Assembly: GCF_022539665.2 (NCBI RefSeq) | Contig: NC_081337.1 | Location: 6,858,679 to 6,922,678, forward strand | Source: Daphnia carinata | Lineage: Eukaryota; Arthropoda; Branchiopoda; Diplostraca; Daphniidae | Reading direction: 5' to 3' | Length of the DNA stretch: 64,000 bases | Shown here: in pieces, positions 1 to 11,791 of the stretch | Position numbering within the stretch: position 1 is the first letter of the stretch | How the letters are laid out: every line of letters starts with the position of its first letter | Made by a program: the position numbers and the translations under genes | Notes under the pieces: generated by a model | What the model saw: the letters and a program-made list of their open reading frames with translations, nothing else | Told to the model about the DNA's origin: nothing | Databases searched by the model: none

Positions 1-1733
1 GATCAACGACTACAGTCCAGGTGCCTGGTTCGGTCGCAAATTTCTCACAAATCTGCAATGCATTTGTACATAGATGGTAATGCACGTCATTTATTATTGT
101 TGGTTATTTAAAGATACCTCATTATAGCCCCATATTCCAGGCTCCCTCGTGTATCTGTGTAGCCAAAAGGGGTTGTATTAGGCATGCATATACAGTAAGT
201 ATATAGTATTATTTTTAATTAACGTACGGTCCTGCAGAAATGGGTTGATTTGCGCTGGCGTAATACCCGTTGTTGGCTGGATCGCTCAAAATAAATCCTC
301 GCCCGTATAGACCCATGCCTAGAACAAGTTTCGTAGGGTCAGCTCCTTTTTCGAGCCAATAGTTGACGGCATAATCCTGTAATAAAAGTTTTTTATATCA
401 TTTACTTGCACGTACAATTAACTCTTTCTCCGGAAACTCGCTATCACATTTTCCTAGGACGTCTACCTGGTTCAAGGTGGCAAAATCTCCGTTATCGATG
501 CCTGGGTTGCTGTAGAGCTATGGAAATGAAATTAAGGAAAGGGTGAAAATAATAATAAGCGATGACAAAAACCGAGACTTTCAAAATACCGGTGAGTTAT
601 GACCGGTAAAATCCTCCCACGCACCGTGAAAATCATACGCCATTATATGAATGTGATCCAGAATTCTAAAATATGTTAACATAAAATCAAGTAAAAACTT
701 TTCATTTCAGCAAGCAAATCGAGCATCTAGGGTAGAAATTTCAGCATTAGTAATCACTTTACCTGGACATCGCTGGTACATCATATGCAGTATCTGAAAA
801 AAGAAATAGGTAAAATACCAACAAATTCCTACGTAGATCTATGCCTATGAATACCAATAGTTGTTTTTCCGGCCGAAACTGCAGCGGTCAGTAATAGCCC
901 GTGTGGAGCAAATGCAGTTTTCAACTCTTCAATCATGTAAATAAAATTTTCCTATTCAAAGGGAAACAGGAACATGTCAGTTATGAGGCGGTCGAATAAA
1001 CTCAATTAATCAACGCATCGATCTTGCAGTATCAATACCTTATCGGCTGAAACTCCACCACGATTAGCTGGGTACTCCCAATCAAAGTCTAAACCATCAA
1101 AGTTGTACTTGAGGAGAAAGTCGACCACTGAGTTTGTAAATTTGGCTCTCTCAGCTGGACTAGATACCATCTGTGAATTTAGATAAGAAATTTTAAACCT
1201 TTGGCAAAACAATTTTTGGATCAAGTCACTATATTTTTCGTTGCTTTAATCCGTCAAAACCTTGGAGTACTTTTCCGATCCTTCGTTCCATCCTCCAATT
1301 GCCAGAATAGCTTTCAGTTCAGGATTTTGGTTTTTGAGCCCGGTAAAACGAACCATAGCGCCTTTTCCCCAGTTTTCGGGCAAGTCGTTGTAAGGATCGA
1401 GCGAAATAATTGTGTTATCATACCCAAGTCCAGCGAATCCATAAATGATGTGAGTGCAAATAAATGGATCCAAATCTTCGACATCAAATTTCCCTGCTCC
1501 CGGGCGGTAAACAGCCCAGCTTCCGTAGTAACAGACCATCTTCTTCTTTTCAACTAGTAGACATAAACGAAATGCTCTTAAATGTAATATTACCTTTGGC
1601 GATACTCGCTTTTCAGCTCTTAACCATAACCTTGGTTTGCTAATTTGTCTATGGTACCTTTCGATCTCACGGATATGGAAGCAGATAAATTTAACAAGGA
1701 TATAAGCACCAAAACCGCAATTGGCAGTTTCAT
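1..1733 (-). CDS. Chitinase A: secreted GH18 chitinase, 3' end beyond the window
   Basis: Inferred exons on the minus strand are 1733-1658, 1553-1261, 1170-1039, 951-855, 793-763, 665-590, 517-467, 376-228, 154-118 and 52-<1; all junctions keep frame, giving about 331 residues before the edge. A signal peptide ([14 protein letters not shown]...) is followed by [14 protein letters not shown], the usual opening of an arthropod GH18 domain. The substrate-binding motif [13 protein letters not shown] and the catalytic motif [11 protein letters not shown] (catalytic Glu at residue 155) are intact, as is MAYDFHG. The enzyme should hydrolyse beta-1,4 chitin bonds outside the cell. The last GH18 strand, the linker and any chitin-binding domain lie off the left edge. 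Oddities: exon 2 runs straight through Gly-Gly-Trp-Asn where B, C and D have an intron, and a separate 31-bp exon encodes TAYDVPAMS. The family call is firm; exact edges of the shortest exons are less so. Confidence 0.9.
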
Positions 1734-1773
1734 TTTTAAGACGAATTCACTCTTCCGGAACTCTCGATAATCC

Positions 1774-2605
1774 TAAAGGAAAATTTTTTTTTTATTAATT
1801 TAAGTTTTGCTTGAACCAATCGTCAGTATAGTCTAAATGGTTTTCGATTGCCTTCTCGAACCAAGTGGAACTGACTGAGATGGCGAAATCATCTATTGCA
1901 GGTAGAAGTTGTAATCAAAACAATTACATGTAGGCTACATATGTTGAGTCAATGTTTTGTAATTGATAGGATTCCTTACTTATCTGAGATGGGTGTTAGC
2001 GTTGAGAACGACCAATTTTATGTAAACTAAGACGTTATGATACTTCACAAGAAATTATACTTAAAAGTGCAAGATGATGCTTACCGTATTATGAAAAGCT
2101 CTGCCTGTCGTTTACAGGTGCAAAAAGCGGATGAGCACGTCAATTGGTAAGGTTAATAAATCGGCAGCTGTATGTCGTCGAGCAACCTTGCACTTGTACA
2201 GTCCGAAAGATACTATCAATACGTCTCCAAACAGATGTGGTTCACCTGTCTCCTTATCACTTACATTGTTGCAAGTCATTCATTTACACTTCTACTCTCT
2301 CCTAATGTACGAGATCAGTAATCTGGCTATCAAGTGTGGAAACTTTGATTCACCGTCGGTGTAATACCTCTGCGCATTAACCTATAGTTTGCACACATCG
2401 TCCACCGGCTCAAACTAATTGTTTGCAATTACCTATTTATTTTCTATTTGAAACTGGAATCATGTGATTACAAATGATAGATTTAAAAAAAAATTTAATT
2501 CGCGGCAAACCTGTTAGGTTACCGGAACTTTTATTACCGCATTTCATTATTCAAAAAGATTTCCATTCGACCAATAATAGCAAACACAGTAGGATAGATT
2601 TGAAT
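1774..2605. other. Upstream region of chitinase A and downstream region of chitinase B
   Basis: No coding exon is recognised. On the minus strand a pyrimidine-rich acceptor ends at 1773 and a donor-like GGTAAGC begins at 2084, so a non-coding first exon of gene A probably ends at 2085 and splices into 1772. No clear TATA box was found above it. The part next to 2605 holds the 3' untranslated region of gene B. Confidence 0.35.
2530..2535 (-). terminator. Polyadenylation signal of chitinase B
   Basis: AATAAA on the minus strand, about 70 bases after the gene B stop codon at 2608-2606. The position is typical for a poly(A) signal; cleavage itself was not observed. Confidence 0.5.
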
Positions 2606-5226
2606 CTAACCGGTGTATGTTTCACAGCCAGGTACCTGATTGGGATAGGTACAGGTGTTAAGATCGTCACTGAACGCCGTTCCAGTTGCACATCTTTGCG
2701 TGTAAATCGTCCAGCCACCCAGGCCATTATCAAGGCATGTATAGAAAATTCCACAGTCGTATGGATCAGGATTAAGACCTTCCGATTTGCAAAGCGTATT
2801 CGGAGGAGGTGTTCCAGCTGTCGTCCTTATCGGTGGTACAGTGGTATACGCAGATGCAGTCTATGAATTATGAGGTAAAAGTTGCTTTGATATGCGCCTG
2901 GAAATATGACTCTGTTATAGAATAAGAGGTTTGATATGTTACCGTGGTAGGGTTTCCGCAAAGGGTGGTAGTTGCAGCAGGAACAGTAGTAATAGGGGCC
3001 GCAGTCGGAGGGGTTGTGACCGGAGCTGACGTGGTGGGGGTTTTTGTTGTAACCGGTGGGGCAGTTGTAGAGACTGGTGTCGTAACTGGTGGGGCAGTTG
3101 TAGGAGCTGGAGTTGTTACAGGACCAGAAGTACTACTTGTCGTGTTCGTTGTCGGCCAATTCATAGATTCAGTGATTGTTTTAATAAGTACAAAAGGCAC
3201 GTTATGACAAAGGCCTCTAAAGTCGTCCGTTTCAATCGACCACACCATAGCTCCACCCAAATTCATTGACATGGCGTACTCTGTCTATTGAAACCAGACA
3301 TACAGTTATTACGAGTTAAGGCAGGGGCAGTTTTGGTTAAAGGTTGAGTCTTAAAAGACAGTTTAACCAATTTCTGAAGATCATACTTTAAGCTTAAGTG
3401 ATTGTTGATCGTCATAGCCAATCCATTGGTTTGATCTGTAAGCGTACGGTGCTTGGTAATAAGGATCACGGACGACAGTCCAAGATGGATCGGCCTTAAA
3501 CTTCTCGCAAATCTAACGAAACAAAGAAAACCCTGATTAAGAAGAATAATTCAAACCCCAATTCAAATAGAATTTGAGCTTTAGTTTAATAGTGCGTATA
3601 TAAGTATATAAGATATTTGCTACGCTTCTTTTAAGGCATGCAACTCTAGTGACAAAATGTTTCCATTGTGAACACATTTTCAAAGCTGAATTTGTTTGTG
3701 CCTTAAAGATACCTCGTTGTAACCCCATGTTCCACTTTCTCGGGTATACGGTCCAGCTTGGATAGGTTGGGGAGCGTTAGCGTAGAAGCCGTTTTGTGTG
3801 GATGAGGCCAACGTAAATCCACGGCCATAAAGACCCATGCCCAAAATGATTTTGGAAGGTGGAGCACCATTGGAGATCCAATAGTTGACGGTCCAGTTCT
3901 AAATAGCACACAATTTCGCAAAGAAGAACAGATCTGCTTAAGTGGTGATCGACAATGTTGGGTCATTATTGTTTTTCACTGTACAAACCACGTTCAAGAG
4001 TAAATTGCTTCCGGATTCGACTGTCGGGTTAGCATAAAGTGGCGCATTGAGCTATAAATAAGAGTACAGTAATTAAGTAGAGCTTCGTGGATAACACACG
4101 TTTGCAATTGTACCCCAGTAAAAGTTTCCCAGGCGCCGTGATAATCATATGCCATCACATGAATTTGGTCCAAAACGCTATATTTCCAAATAATATAGGG
4201 CGTCAAAGCTAAATATCGCACTATTCTTACTTAATTTTTTATATTACCTTGAAACAGCGGGGATGTCATATGCCTAGAAGGCACGATAAAATAAACGATA
4301 GGTAAATGTACCACAACAATAATCGAAGTCAAAACATACCGAATCAATTGTTGATTTGCCTTGGGACACGGCTGCGGTAAGGAGAAAGCCGTATGGAAGG
4401 AACGCCGCTTTCAGTTCTCGAAGAACGTGGACAAAGTTAATCTATCATCAACCAAAAATTGCAGCTTAAAACTTATAAAATACGCTTGAACGATATCGAA
4501 TATTCCTTCAATACCTTGTCTGTTATGCTGCCGCCTCTGTTTGATGGGTATTCCCAATCGAAATCGAAACCATCAAAACCATAAGTTATAAGGAATTTGA
4601 CAACCGAATTCACAAAAGCTGTTCGTTTGGTCGGATCGGCTGCCATCTAGAAAGAAATGGAAAATTATAGCGATCCTGTTTCAGCAAGTATTCAATAAAG
4701 CAATGGTAATTTACCTGCGAATATTTTTCAGACCCTTCGTTCCATCCTAATCAGTTGAATTAGAACGATAAAATAAGAGGAAGACATGAATTTTGTATAC
4801 GACAGCTGAAAGAAACAAACTAATTACCGCCAATTGCAATAAGTGCCTTGAGATCAGGATTCTGCTTCTTCAACCCAGTAAATCGAAGATATGCCCCTTT
4901 GCCCCAGTTTTCTTTAAGGTCGTTGTACGGATCTAGAACCTTGATAGTATTATCCGATTCTAAACCAGCAAAGCCGTAGACTATGTGGGTACAGAGAAAC
5001 GGATCGATGTTCTCGACATCGAACTTGCCATTTCCTGGTCGATATACAGCCCAGCTACCATAGTAACACACCATTTTCTTCTTTTCAGCGGCTAATTTGA
5101 AACAAAAAAAAGTTTACAATTATAAACCATAGAATAACGAACATTCTATTAACCTTTCGTTATCGCAAGTGATATGACTTGATGGACCATAGCCATCAAA
5201 AACACGGCTTTCCATAGTTGCTTCAT
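2606..5226 (-). CDS. Chitinase B: secreted GH18 chitinase with CBM14 chitin-binding domain
   Basis: Twelve exons (5226-5154, 5091-4828, 4746-4715, 4646-4515, 4441-4340, 4273-4248, 4177-4114, 4051-3989, 3898-3713, 3512-3387, 3284-2943, 2860-2606) give a 554-residue protein. Residues 1-20 or so are a signal peptide. GH18 covers about 31-395: [24 protein letters not shown] with catalytic Glu155 and Asp148/151/153, MAYDYHG near 218-224 and [13 protein letters not shown] near 366-378. A Thr/Pro/Ala linker (about 397-490) with repeated APPVTT-like units leads to a CBM14 domain with all six cysteines (494, 506, 512, 527, 540, 549). The last exon holds the whole binding domain, unlike C and D where an intron splits it. 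It should be a secreted endochitinase anchored to chitin by its tail. Its role in moulting or gut cannot be decided from sequence. Confidence 0.93.
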
Positions 5227-5406
5227 CGGTTGTACGCTTGAACACTTTTCAAACGAGAAATTCGCAAAGATAAGGAATATTATAGTGTGGGTCAAGTTCA
5301 ACACCCAAATAGACTTCTTTATTTACCTTATGTGTATGCGGAAAGGATAATAATCACTTTGGTTCAAAATGCGCTCAAGGCTTTCTGTTGTCTGATTCAC
5401 TGTAAG

Positions 5407-5439
5407 ACTGAAGAAATGTCCGATGCGTCCGTTTTTATA
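5407..5439 (-). promoter_or_regulatory. Core promoter of chitinase B (TATA + initiator)
   Basis: On the minus strand TATAAAA lies at 5439-5433 and an arthropod initiator TCAGT at 5411-5407, putting the presumed start A (5409) exactly 30 bases below the first T of the TATA box. A donor-like GGTAAAT at 5327/5326 and an acceptor at 5246/5245 suggest a small intron in the 5' untranslated region before the ATG at 5226. Confidence 0.6.
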
Positions 5440-7356
5440 TGCACCTGAGAAAGGAAGAGTAAATAAAGGCCAAGGTTTGATTTCACACTTGTTGGGCACA
5501 ACAGCTTGTGCAACATGACGAATACAGGGTGACATATCTGTAAAACACCGTATACACAAGGAGATAGAATGAGCAACGTTCAAGCACACAACATATTATA
5601 CAACTCTATGATAAAGAAGACCGCTAATTTGGGATTAATTGTGTACATTAGGCAATTTTTCTGGGTTTGAAAATAATGGCTCGCATATGACTTTTGGGCG
5701 ACTCTTGACCTTTTTTCTACGGTGGTGCCATTCGGTACCGCGTGAAATTCGTTCGTCAAGTACGGCTACGACGGCTAAACAGCTCACAAACTACGTGTCT
5801 TATCTCAAGACGAGATTTGCTAACTAATTTCTGTTCTCTGGCGACAGCCTTTGTCGGACAATTACCTTTCTTTTACGCAATTGCTTCGTTTGCTCAAAGC
5901 AAGGATTTACGTGAAATTAAATCCACGTTCGGAAGAGATCCGCACGCTCGGTTGTAATAAACTAAGTAGAGCTACCAAAGAGATTAGCAATATTCAAGTG
6001 CATAGCTTTTTTACGAGCAGGCAGATTTTTTTATGTTCTAAGAGAAAGTTAATAATCGGAAAATCCAACTATTCTTTCATTACATTTCAACAAATATACC
6101 ATTTTGTTGTCTTTGTTTGCGCTGCTTTGTGGCACCTTTACTAAATTCTTAATCACTCAAACATATTCACGATAAAACAAGCAGCCTTTGACAAACTATA
6201 CGAAACACATTCCAACGAATCTTCTCACTTACTGAAAGTGGTTTCGATGAGAATTTGCAGAATACACTTTTTTCTCACCCAACCTCTTTGCGTAAGGTCG
6301 GAAATGGATATTTCTCAGAAATTCTGTGATTTTCGTTTTTACCTTGAGAAAAAAAGTAATGTAGACTTCCCGGAGTCAGGGTAAGGAATGGGGTTAGATG
6401 TTAGGGGAGAGAACGTTTTTTTTCCGTACGGTAGAATTCTCAGCTGGATAGCCTCAAGGAGCTTGAACTTAATGATACGGAAATTTTGAAAACTAGCCAG
6501 TTACCAATATGGTCGTATTGTAGAGTATATATGCTAATTCTATTGGCACGTGTCTTTAAGTGTAGCGTAAATTCCTTTTTTTTTTTAATATTACTCAATC
6601 GCGTTATATCCTAGCTTAGTAACCTTGGACACCCGTATATTGACACCTTAAAAACGATACCCTTGGCCACTTTGCAAAGTATAGTTTACATACCGGAAAC
6701 TTTCAACATCCCGTTTTCACAATTTTCACACCTCATAATGAATTCCAAGCGTTCCGACTGGTCTTTACGTAAGCGGAAACAGATATCGATATCGATGACG
6801 ATTAGAAATGGGAGTCAAGGTGTCACGAAGGCGCAAAATCTTTCTTCGACCGCCATTCAAGGTTAGTTAACGACGCTCTGTTGTGTAGATTATGGTAACC
6901 TGATTTACCAACCCTGTCGCAGGAGAAGCGCAACAGTTTTACGATGCTTAAGCTTCACCTTTTGTGCAATTTTTACGACCACTCTGATAAAAGCTTTCGT
7001 TTGGCGGTTAGCGCGTTTCATCAACCATTTCAATTTAAGACAAGAAGATTATGGATCCATAAACAATCTCATTTTTCTTCTCCATGAACTCTCTATTGAT
7101 AAACGTACGAGCCATTTTCTATGTGGCAACTACTGCAAGGAATTTAACCTATACTAATGTTACCAAGTTGTGACCGTGTTATGACTAGCCTCAAGTCAAA
7201 TTCGAGCTTCAACAATTTGATATCGTTTGATGACACCAGACTTGTATTGTTCAACATTTTCAATCAGCAGGCTTCAGAAATTAGTATATGAGTGTGAATA
7301 TAATTAACGAAACAACATAAAATGCGACTTTATGCATCCTACTACAAATTCTATAG
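5440..7356. other. Intergenic region between chitinases B and C
   Basis: About 1.9 kb with no recognised exon on either strand and no degenerate GH18 motif. Open frames here are short and lack family motifs. The right end is the 3' flank of gene C and the left end the promoter-proximal DNA of gene B, so regulatory sequence for B is likely here, but no specific site could be named. Confidence 0.4.
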
Positions 7357-7362
7357 TTTATT
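7357..7362 (-). terminator. Polyadenylation signal of chitinase C
   Basis: AATAAA on the minus strand about 46 bases after the gene C stop codon (7410-7408). Confidence 0.5.
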
Positions 7363-7407
7363 TGAATCATGATACCAGCGAAAACAGTTAGTTTTTTGTC
7401 AATAAAT

Positions 7408-9905
7408 TTATCCATAATAGTTCTCGCAGCCTGGAACATTTTGTGGATAATCGCAGTTGTTTACACTTGCGCTGAAAACTATGGAAAGAATAAAAAATTG
7501 GCGTTCGTTTGTTACGAAACGTACATTAAACATAAGTGTTTTTGTTTACCTGTTCCCTGTGCACAACGCTGAGTGTAAACAATCCACCCATTAGCTGCGT
7601 AACTCACGCATTGGTAAAAAATACCACAGTCATAAGGATCGGGATTGAGGCCTTCTTTCTTGCAGACGGCATTAGGTTCCGTGGCTATAGGGGTCGTTGA
7701 TGTCTGCAATTGAAAGTAAAAGTATTTTGGTTTTAAATGCTGCATTTTTGCCATTGAATTATTTTTAGTTGCATCACGGCCGAAATGATCAGTATACCAC
7801 GATTGGAGGGTTAGTTGAAATATCGGCCGGTGAACATGTCGTTCGTGTACAAGTGCAGGGATTTGTAAAAGTTGACGAAGCTATTGGCGTTGGCGTTGGT
7901 GTTGGCGTTGGTGTTGACGTTGGAGGTGTTTTCGTGGTAGTTGACGAAACATCAGATGGAGGAGGTACGGGAGCACAGAGGCTGCTCGGCATAAGGTCTG
8001 TAGGTCCGTTCATTGCATCGACAATAGTTTTCGTCAGGATAAATGGTATTCCGTGACAATAACCCCTGAAATCGTCGGTTTCGATCGACCAGGTAAGAGC
8101 ACCGCCCAGATTCATGGCCGCAATGTAACGCCCCTAGTTTATTATGAAAACAAAAGTGAAAAAATCATGTGGCATTCGAAACTCGATTGCGAAATTCCTG
8201 CTGCTGTAAATATTGCACCTTATTTCTTAGAGATTGTTCGTCGTCGTAGCCGATCCATAAGTTGTTCTTGTAAGCATAGGGCGTCTGATAGCATCCATCT
8301 CTAACTACCGTCCATGTGGGTTCAGCTTTGAATTTCTCGCAAATCTAATTGATTATGCAACTATTAAAATCTATGTTTCTACAGCTCCGTTTCTGTTTAT
8401 TGTTTACCTCATTGTAACCCCATGTTCCAGCTTGTTGAGTGTACCTGTGTAATTTCAAAGAAAAAACGGTCGTTATCATTAAATCTAGAATTTTTCTTTG
8501 CTTTCCTGGTGAATATGTGGAATAGTTTAATTATACGTACGGTCCAGCAGGAATAGGATTGCTGGCGCTAGCATAAAAGCCATTGTTAGCTGCATTATCG
8601 AGCTGGAATCCACGGCCGTAAAGCGGCGCACCCATAATAATCTTAGAAGCCGGAACTCCGTTTGATAGCCAATAGTGAACCGTCCAATTCTAAAAGTTAA
8701 TATCCGATAAAATTTTTTTTTTAAGCTTCAGATCTCGTAAAGCGCGTCAAGATTTAGAGTTTGTACCGCGTTCAAAAAACTGTTGTCCACTGTGCGGTCG
8801 TAATTTGGGTTGCCGTACAAGGGCGCGTTCAATCCAGTAAACGTTTCCCAACTTCCATGGTAATCGTAGTTCATTACGTGAACTTGGTCTAGGGTGCTGC
8901 AATAAAAATGTGTAGCGTCACATACGTGCCGTTGGTTTGTGTTTATGTTTTAATTATTTTATTACCTTGCTAACGCTGGGATGTCGTACGCAGCGTCAAT
9001 TGTAGATTTGCCAGGGGAAACGGCAGCAGTTAGTAACCAACCGTACGGGGCAAATGCATTTCTCAATTCCCGAATCATGCTGATATAATTTTGCTGAAAA
9101 TCAGAGGGAAAAATGCAAATTTCAGGCGGTGTTTCGCGGTGGTGTCAGAGGGAGGGAAGTTGGAGAAAAGTGTTAGAAGACTCACCTTATCAGCTGGAAC
9201 ACCACCTCTACTGGCGGGATACTCCCAGTCAAAATCCAAGCCGTCAAAGTTGTATTTTTGAATGAAACTAACAACTGAGTTCACAAAAGTAGCTCTTTTT
9301 GCTGGATCAGACACCATCTGAGAAAAGACGAAACCAAAAGTTGAAAATCACGAAGTACACATTTACAACTACCAAAAACTTACCTTCGAGTATTTTTCAG
9401 ACCCTTCGTTCCATCCACTGAAAATATGAAACGGTTACAGACATTAATATTTTTCGTTATCAATGTGTTACGTAATTGTAATTTTCAAAATAACTAACCC
9501 AATGGCAATCAGGGCTTTCAAGTTCGGGTTTTGTCTTTTCAATCCGGTGAACCTTAGAAAAGCTCCTTTGCCGTAGTTGTCGTAGAGGTCGTTCCATGGA
9601 TCCAAAGGTATCATGGTATTGTCCGTTCCCAGGCCAGTGAACCCGTAAATGATGTGAGTGCAGAGAAATGGGTCAATTTGCTCGACATCGAATTTGCCGT
9701 TACCGGGTCGATAAACGGCCCAGCTACCATAGTAACAGACCATCTTCTTACCGCCGGCTTAAAAGGAAACGCAGAAAAATCGTGTCAACTTTATTTATTT
9801 AATTCATTTATAGCCTTTTTGAAGCATACCTCTGGGTTCAACAGCTGCGCTATGCGAGAAGTGAACCACAGTTGCCAATATCCAACACGATAGCAACAAT
9901 TTCAT
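7408..9905 (-). CDS. Chitinase C: secreted GH18 chitinase with CBM14 chitin-binding domain
   Basis: Twelve exons (9905-9830, 9757-9499, 9417-9384, 9317-9186, 9093-8966, 8896-8767, 8689-8541, 8444-8408, 8344-8219, 8133-7798, 7703-7550, 7478-7408) give 543 residues. A signal peptide ([14 protein letters not shown]...) precedes [25 protein letters not shown] carries catalytic Glu155; the third GH18 motif reads MNYDYHG, and [13 protein letters not shown] closes the barrel. The linker includes a short (Thr-Pro)n run and an extra cysteine-bearing stretch ([10 protein letters not shown]). The CBM14 domain has six cysteines (483, 495, 501, 516, 529, 538); the last two are in a separate 71-bp exon whose acceptor is at 7480/7479. 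Unlike A and B there is no intron before AYDIPALA, but like A there is a phase-2 intron at GPY. Secreted chitin hydrolase by family; tissue role unknown. Confidence 0.93.
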
Positions 9906-9914
9906 CCTTGGAGT

Positions 9915-10391
9915 CTGTTAACAATGACAAGATCAACATCCAGTTGCGAGTATAAACAAGGATTAATGCTGCTTTTGTTAACTTATCGTCCAACCAACTA
10001 ACTACCCAAACATGCTTAAAGCAATCCCATCTTGGCATCCTAGAAGACGACAGTGCCAAAGGAAATTGTTTCACTTTCTTCAGTCTTAATGCGACACTTT
10101 GCAAGTTATTTACGTGGTAATAAGTGAAAAACGGCGATTTGTGAGAACTTAATAACTTTAAAAATATAAATGTTGGACTGGAAACAAAACCAGTTTTGGA
10201 AACCAAAGTTATCCAAAATTAGCCGTTTCGAATTTTCGTAAAATGACGTTAACGTTACTTACTGCGCAATTGGCGATAACACGCGACCAGGCGATTTCAA
10301 AATAAACAATCAGAGTAGTCAAATGGTTGATTAACTGCACGATTTCTAGTTGTAGACTGTTGATTCAACAGTGAACAACAGGCCTTTTATC
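9915..10391 (-). promoter_or_regulatory. Core promoter and 5' untranslated exon of chitinase C
   Basis: GATAAAA, a TATA-box variant, lies at 10391-10385 on the minus strand and a TCA initiator has its A at 10361, 30 bases below. A consensus donor (GTAAGT, intron starting at 10262) and a good acceptor (CAG ending at 9915) define a 5' untranslated intron of 348 bases. The ATG at 9905 sits nine bases inside the second exon. The splice pair is convincing; the start site is a prediction. Confidence 0.5.
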
Positions 10392-10399
10392 TCTGCCGA

Positions 10400-11609
10400 G
10401 ATTCTACGCCAACACACCGGTGGTTTCAACAAAAACAATGCGAAAGGTAAAGACGGGATGGGAGCGATTTCAATTCCAGCGGCTTAGTAGAGAAAAATTT
10501 TGGCTGTCCCTCCCCTTCGTTTTGTTTATTGTTTCACCTCGTTTCATCATACGTGGTGTAAAAGTACCTTTATCTCTGTCAACTAAGCAGGATGTTTAGA
10601 GGACAACTGCAATTCTTTTGCCGGCGCCCAACCTTGATGACTCTATTTTATGACTTTAATTTACGCACTCAAATGGGTCAGCTGAAGATAGTGACGTCAT
10701 AATCATACGCGTAACCAACAAAATAAAAAAACAAGTGACACCTTAGCTTTTAAGAGAAAGGTCACATCTAGGCGTTCTTGCATTTGGGCGTAAAAAAACC
10801 CATAAAGTGCGTGGACTTCCCCTTAATCGACTTACAAGCATACCATACGGAAAAGTCTGATCCAATATTAATAAATTCATCTGAGATCGTCCTTGGTGAC
10901 TGTGCAACGGGATTGATAATAGGCTAATAATCCATTGGTAAACATTTCGTCAAGATAAGCAATAAAAGGACGCATACGAAATCCTTAGTGGTTCAGCGGC
11001 GAATGCAGATTTATTACACAGGAGAACTATAACGTTATTATGTATCGAGATTATATGATTATGCCAATCAAACATGGCCGGTACAACAATAAACATTGCG
11101 TTCAATAATGTTGCAACGAAACATCGCAATGGGGAAAATGAATCTTTAAGCTCAAGTGCTCAAAACCGGAATATACAGTTGCGGATTGCAATAAACAAAA
11201 AGTTAATGCTAAAATTCCTGCAGATATCCACGAAATCTTTACCTCTGGACTATAGTTTATCATATAGATACGATATTTCAAGGGGAGCTACCTGTGTCGA
11301 GGTATACACTGGGTACGACCACAGCTTAATCTGAGGACGGAAAACCGTTGACGACCGCAACAGTGGAAAATCCCAAGGTAACAGGAATGTACGTCCATGA
11401 TTCCCCAACTTTCAGCAGTGATGTTTGTTTCGTGCAAAAGAAATTCCACACGAAAACGCAAAATTAATGTTGCAAGACATGAACGCAGGATTTGAAAGTT
11501 ACACCTTAGTGTAACAGGTTGTGCATAGTGAAACCTGCAAAAAGGTTTCACCTTTTTTATCAGGTTCTGATTGAGAAGAAACATACACAAGATTTTCAAT
11601 CTGCATTTC
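10400..11609. other. Intergenic region between chitinases C and D
   Basis: About 1.2 kb without a recognised exon. Open frames are short and without family motifs. The stretch is AT-rich but almost free of the long homopolymers seen beyond 18 kb. Confidence 0.4.
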
Positions 11610-11615
11610 TTTATT
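11610..11615 (-). terminator. Possible polyadenylation signal of chitinase D
   Basis: AATAAA on the minus strand 177 bases after the gene D stop codon (11794-11792). No closer canonical hexamer was noticed. Confidence 0.35.
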
Positions 11616-11791
11616 GGTGTACATACGAGTATGATCCGTTTCACGCATTAATCCACCACCGCTATAGGATATACGGGTGTATTTTTCTAAAAAGCATCTG
11701 CAGTATAATCATAGTTGAAAGGAATGAAGAAAACGACCATAAAAAAATATTTAGCAACAGAATGGTTGTCTTAATTGTGATTGTTCGTTGA

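Noticed and set aside
1841-1880. Minus-strand GGTTCGAGAAGG next to CTCAGTCAG, like pol III boxes
   Set aside because: The boxes are only about ten bases apart, too close for a tRNA, and no cloverleaf forms.
2944-3207. Val/Gly-rich plus-strand frame
   Set aside because: Antisense shadow of the Thr/Pro linker exon of chitinase B.
7769-8056. Val/Gly-rich plus-strand frame
   Set aside because: Antisense shadow of the chitinase C linker exon.
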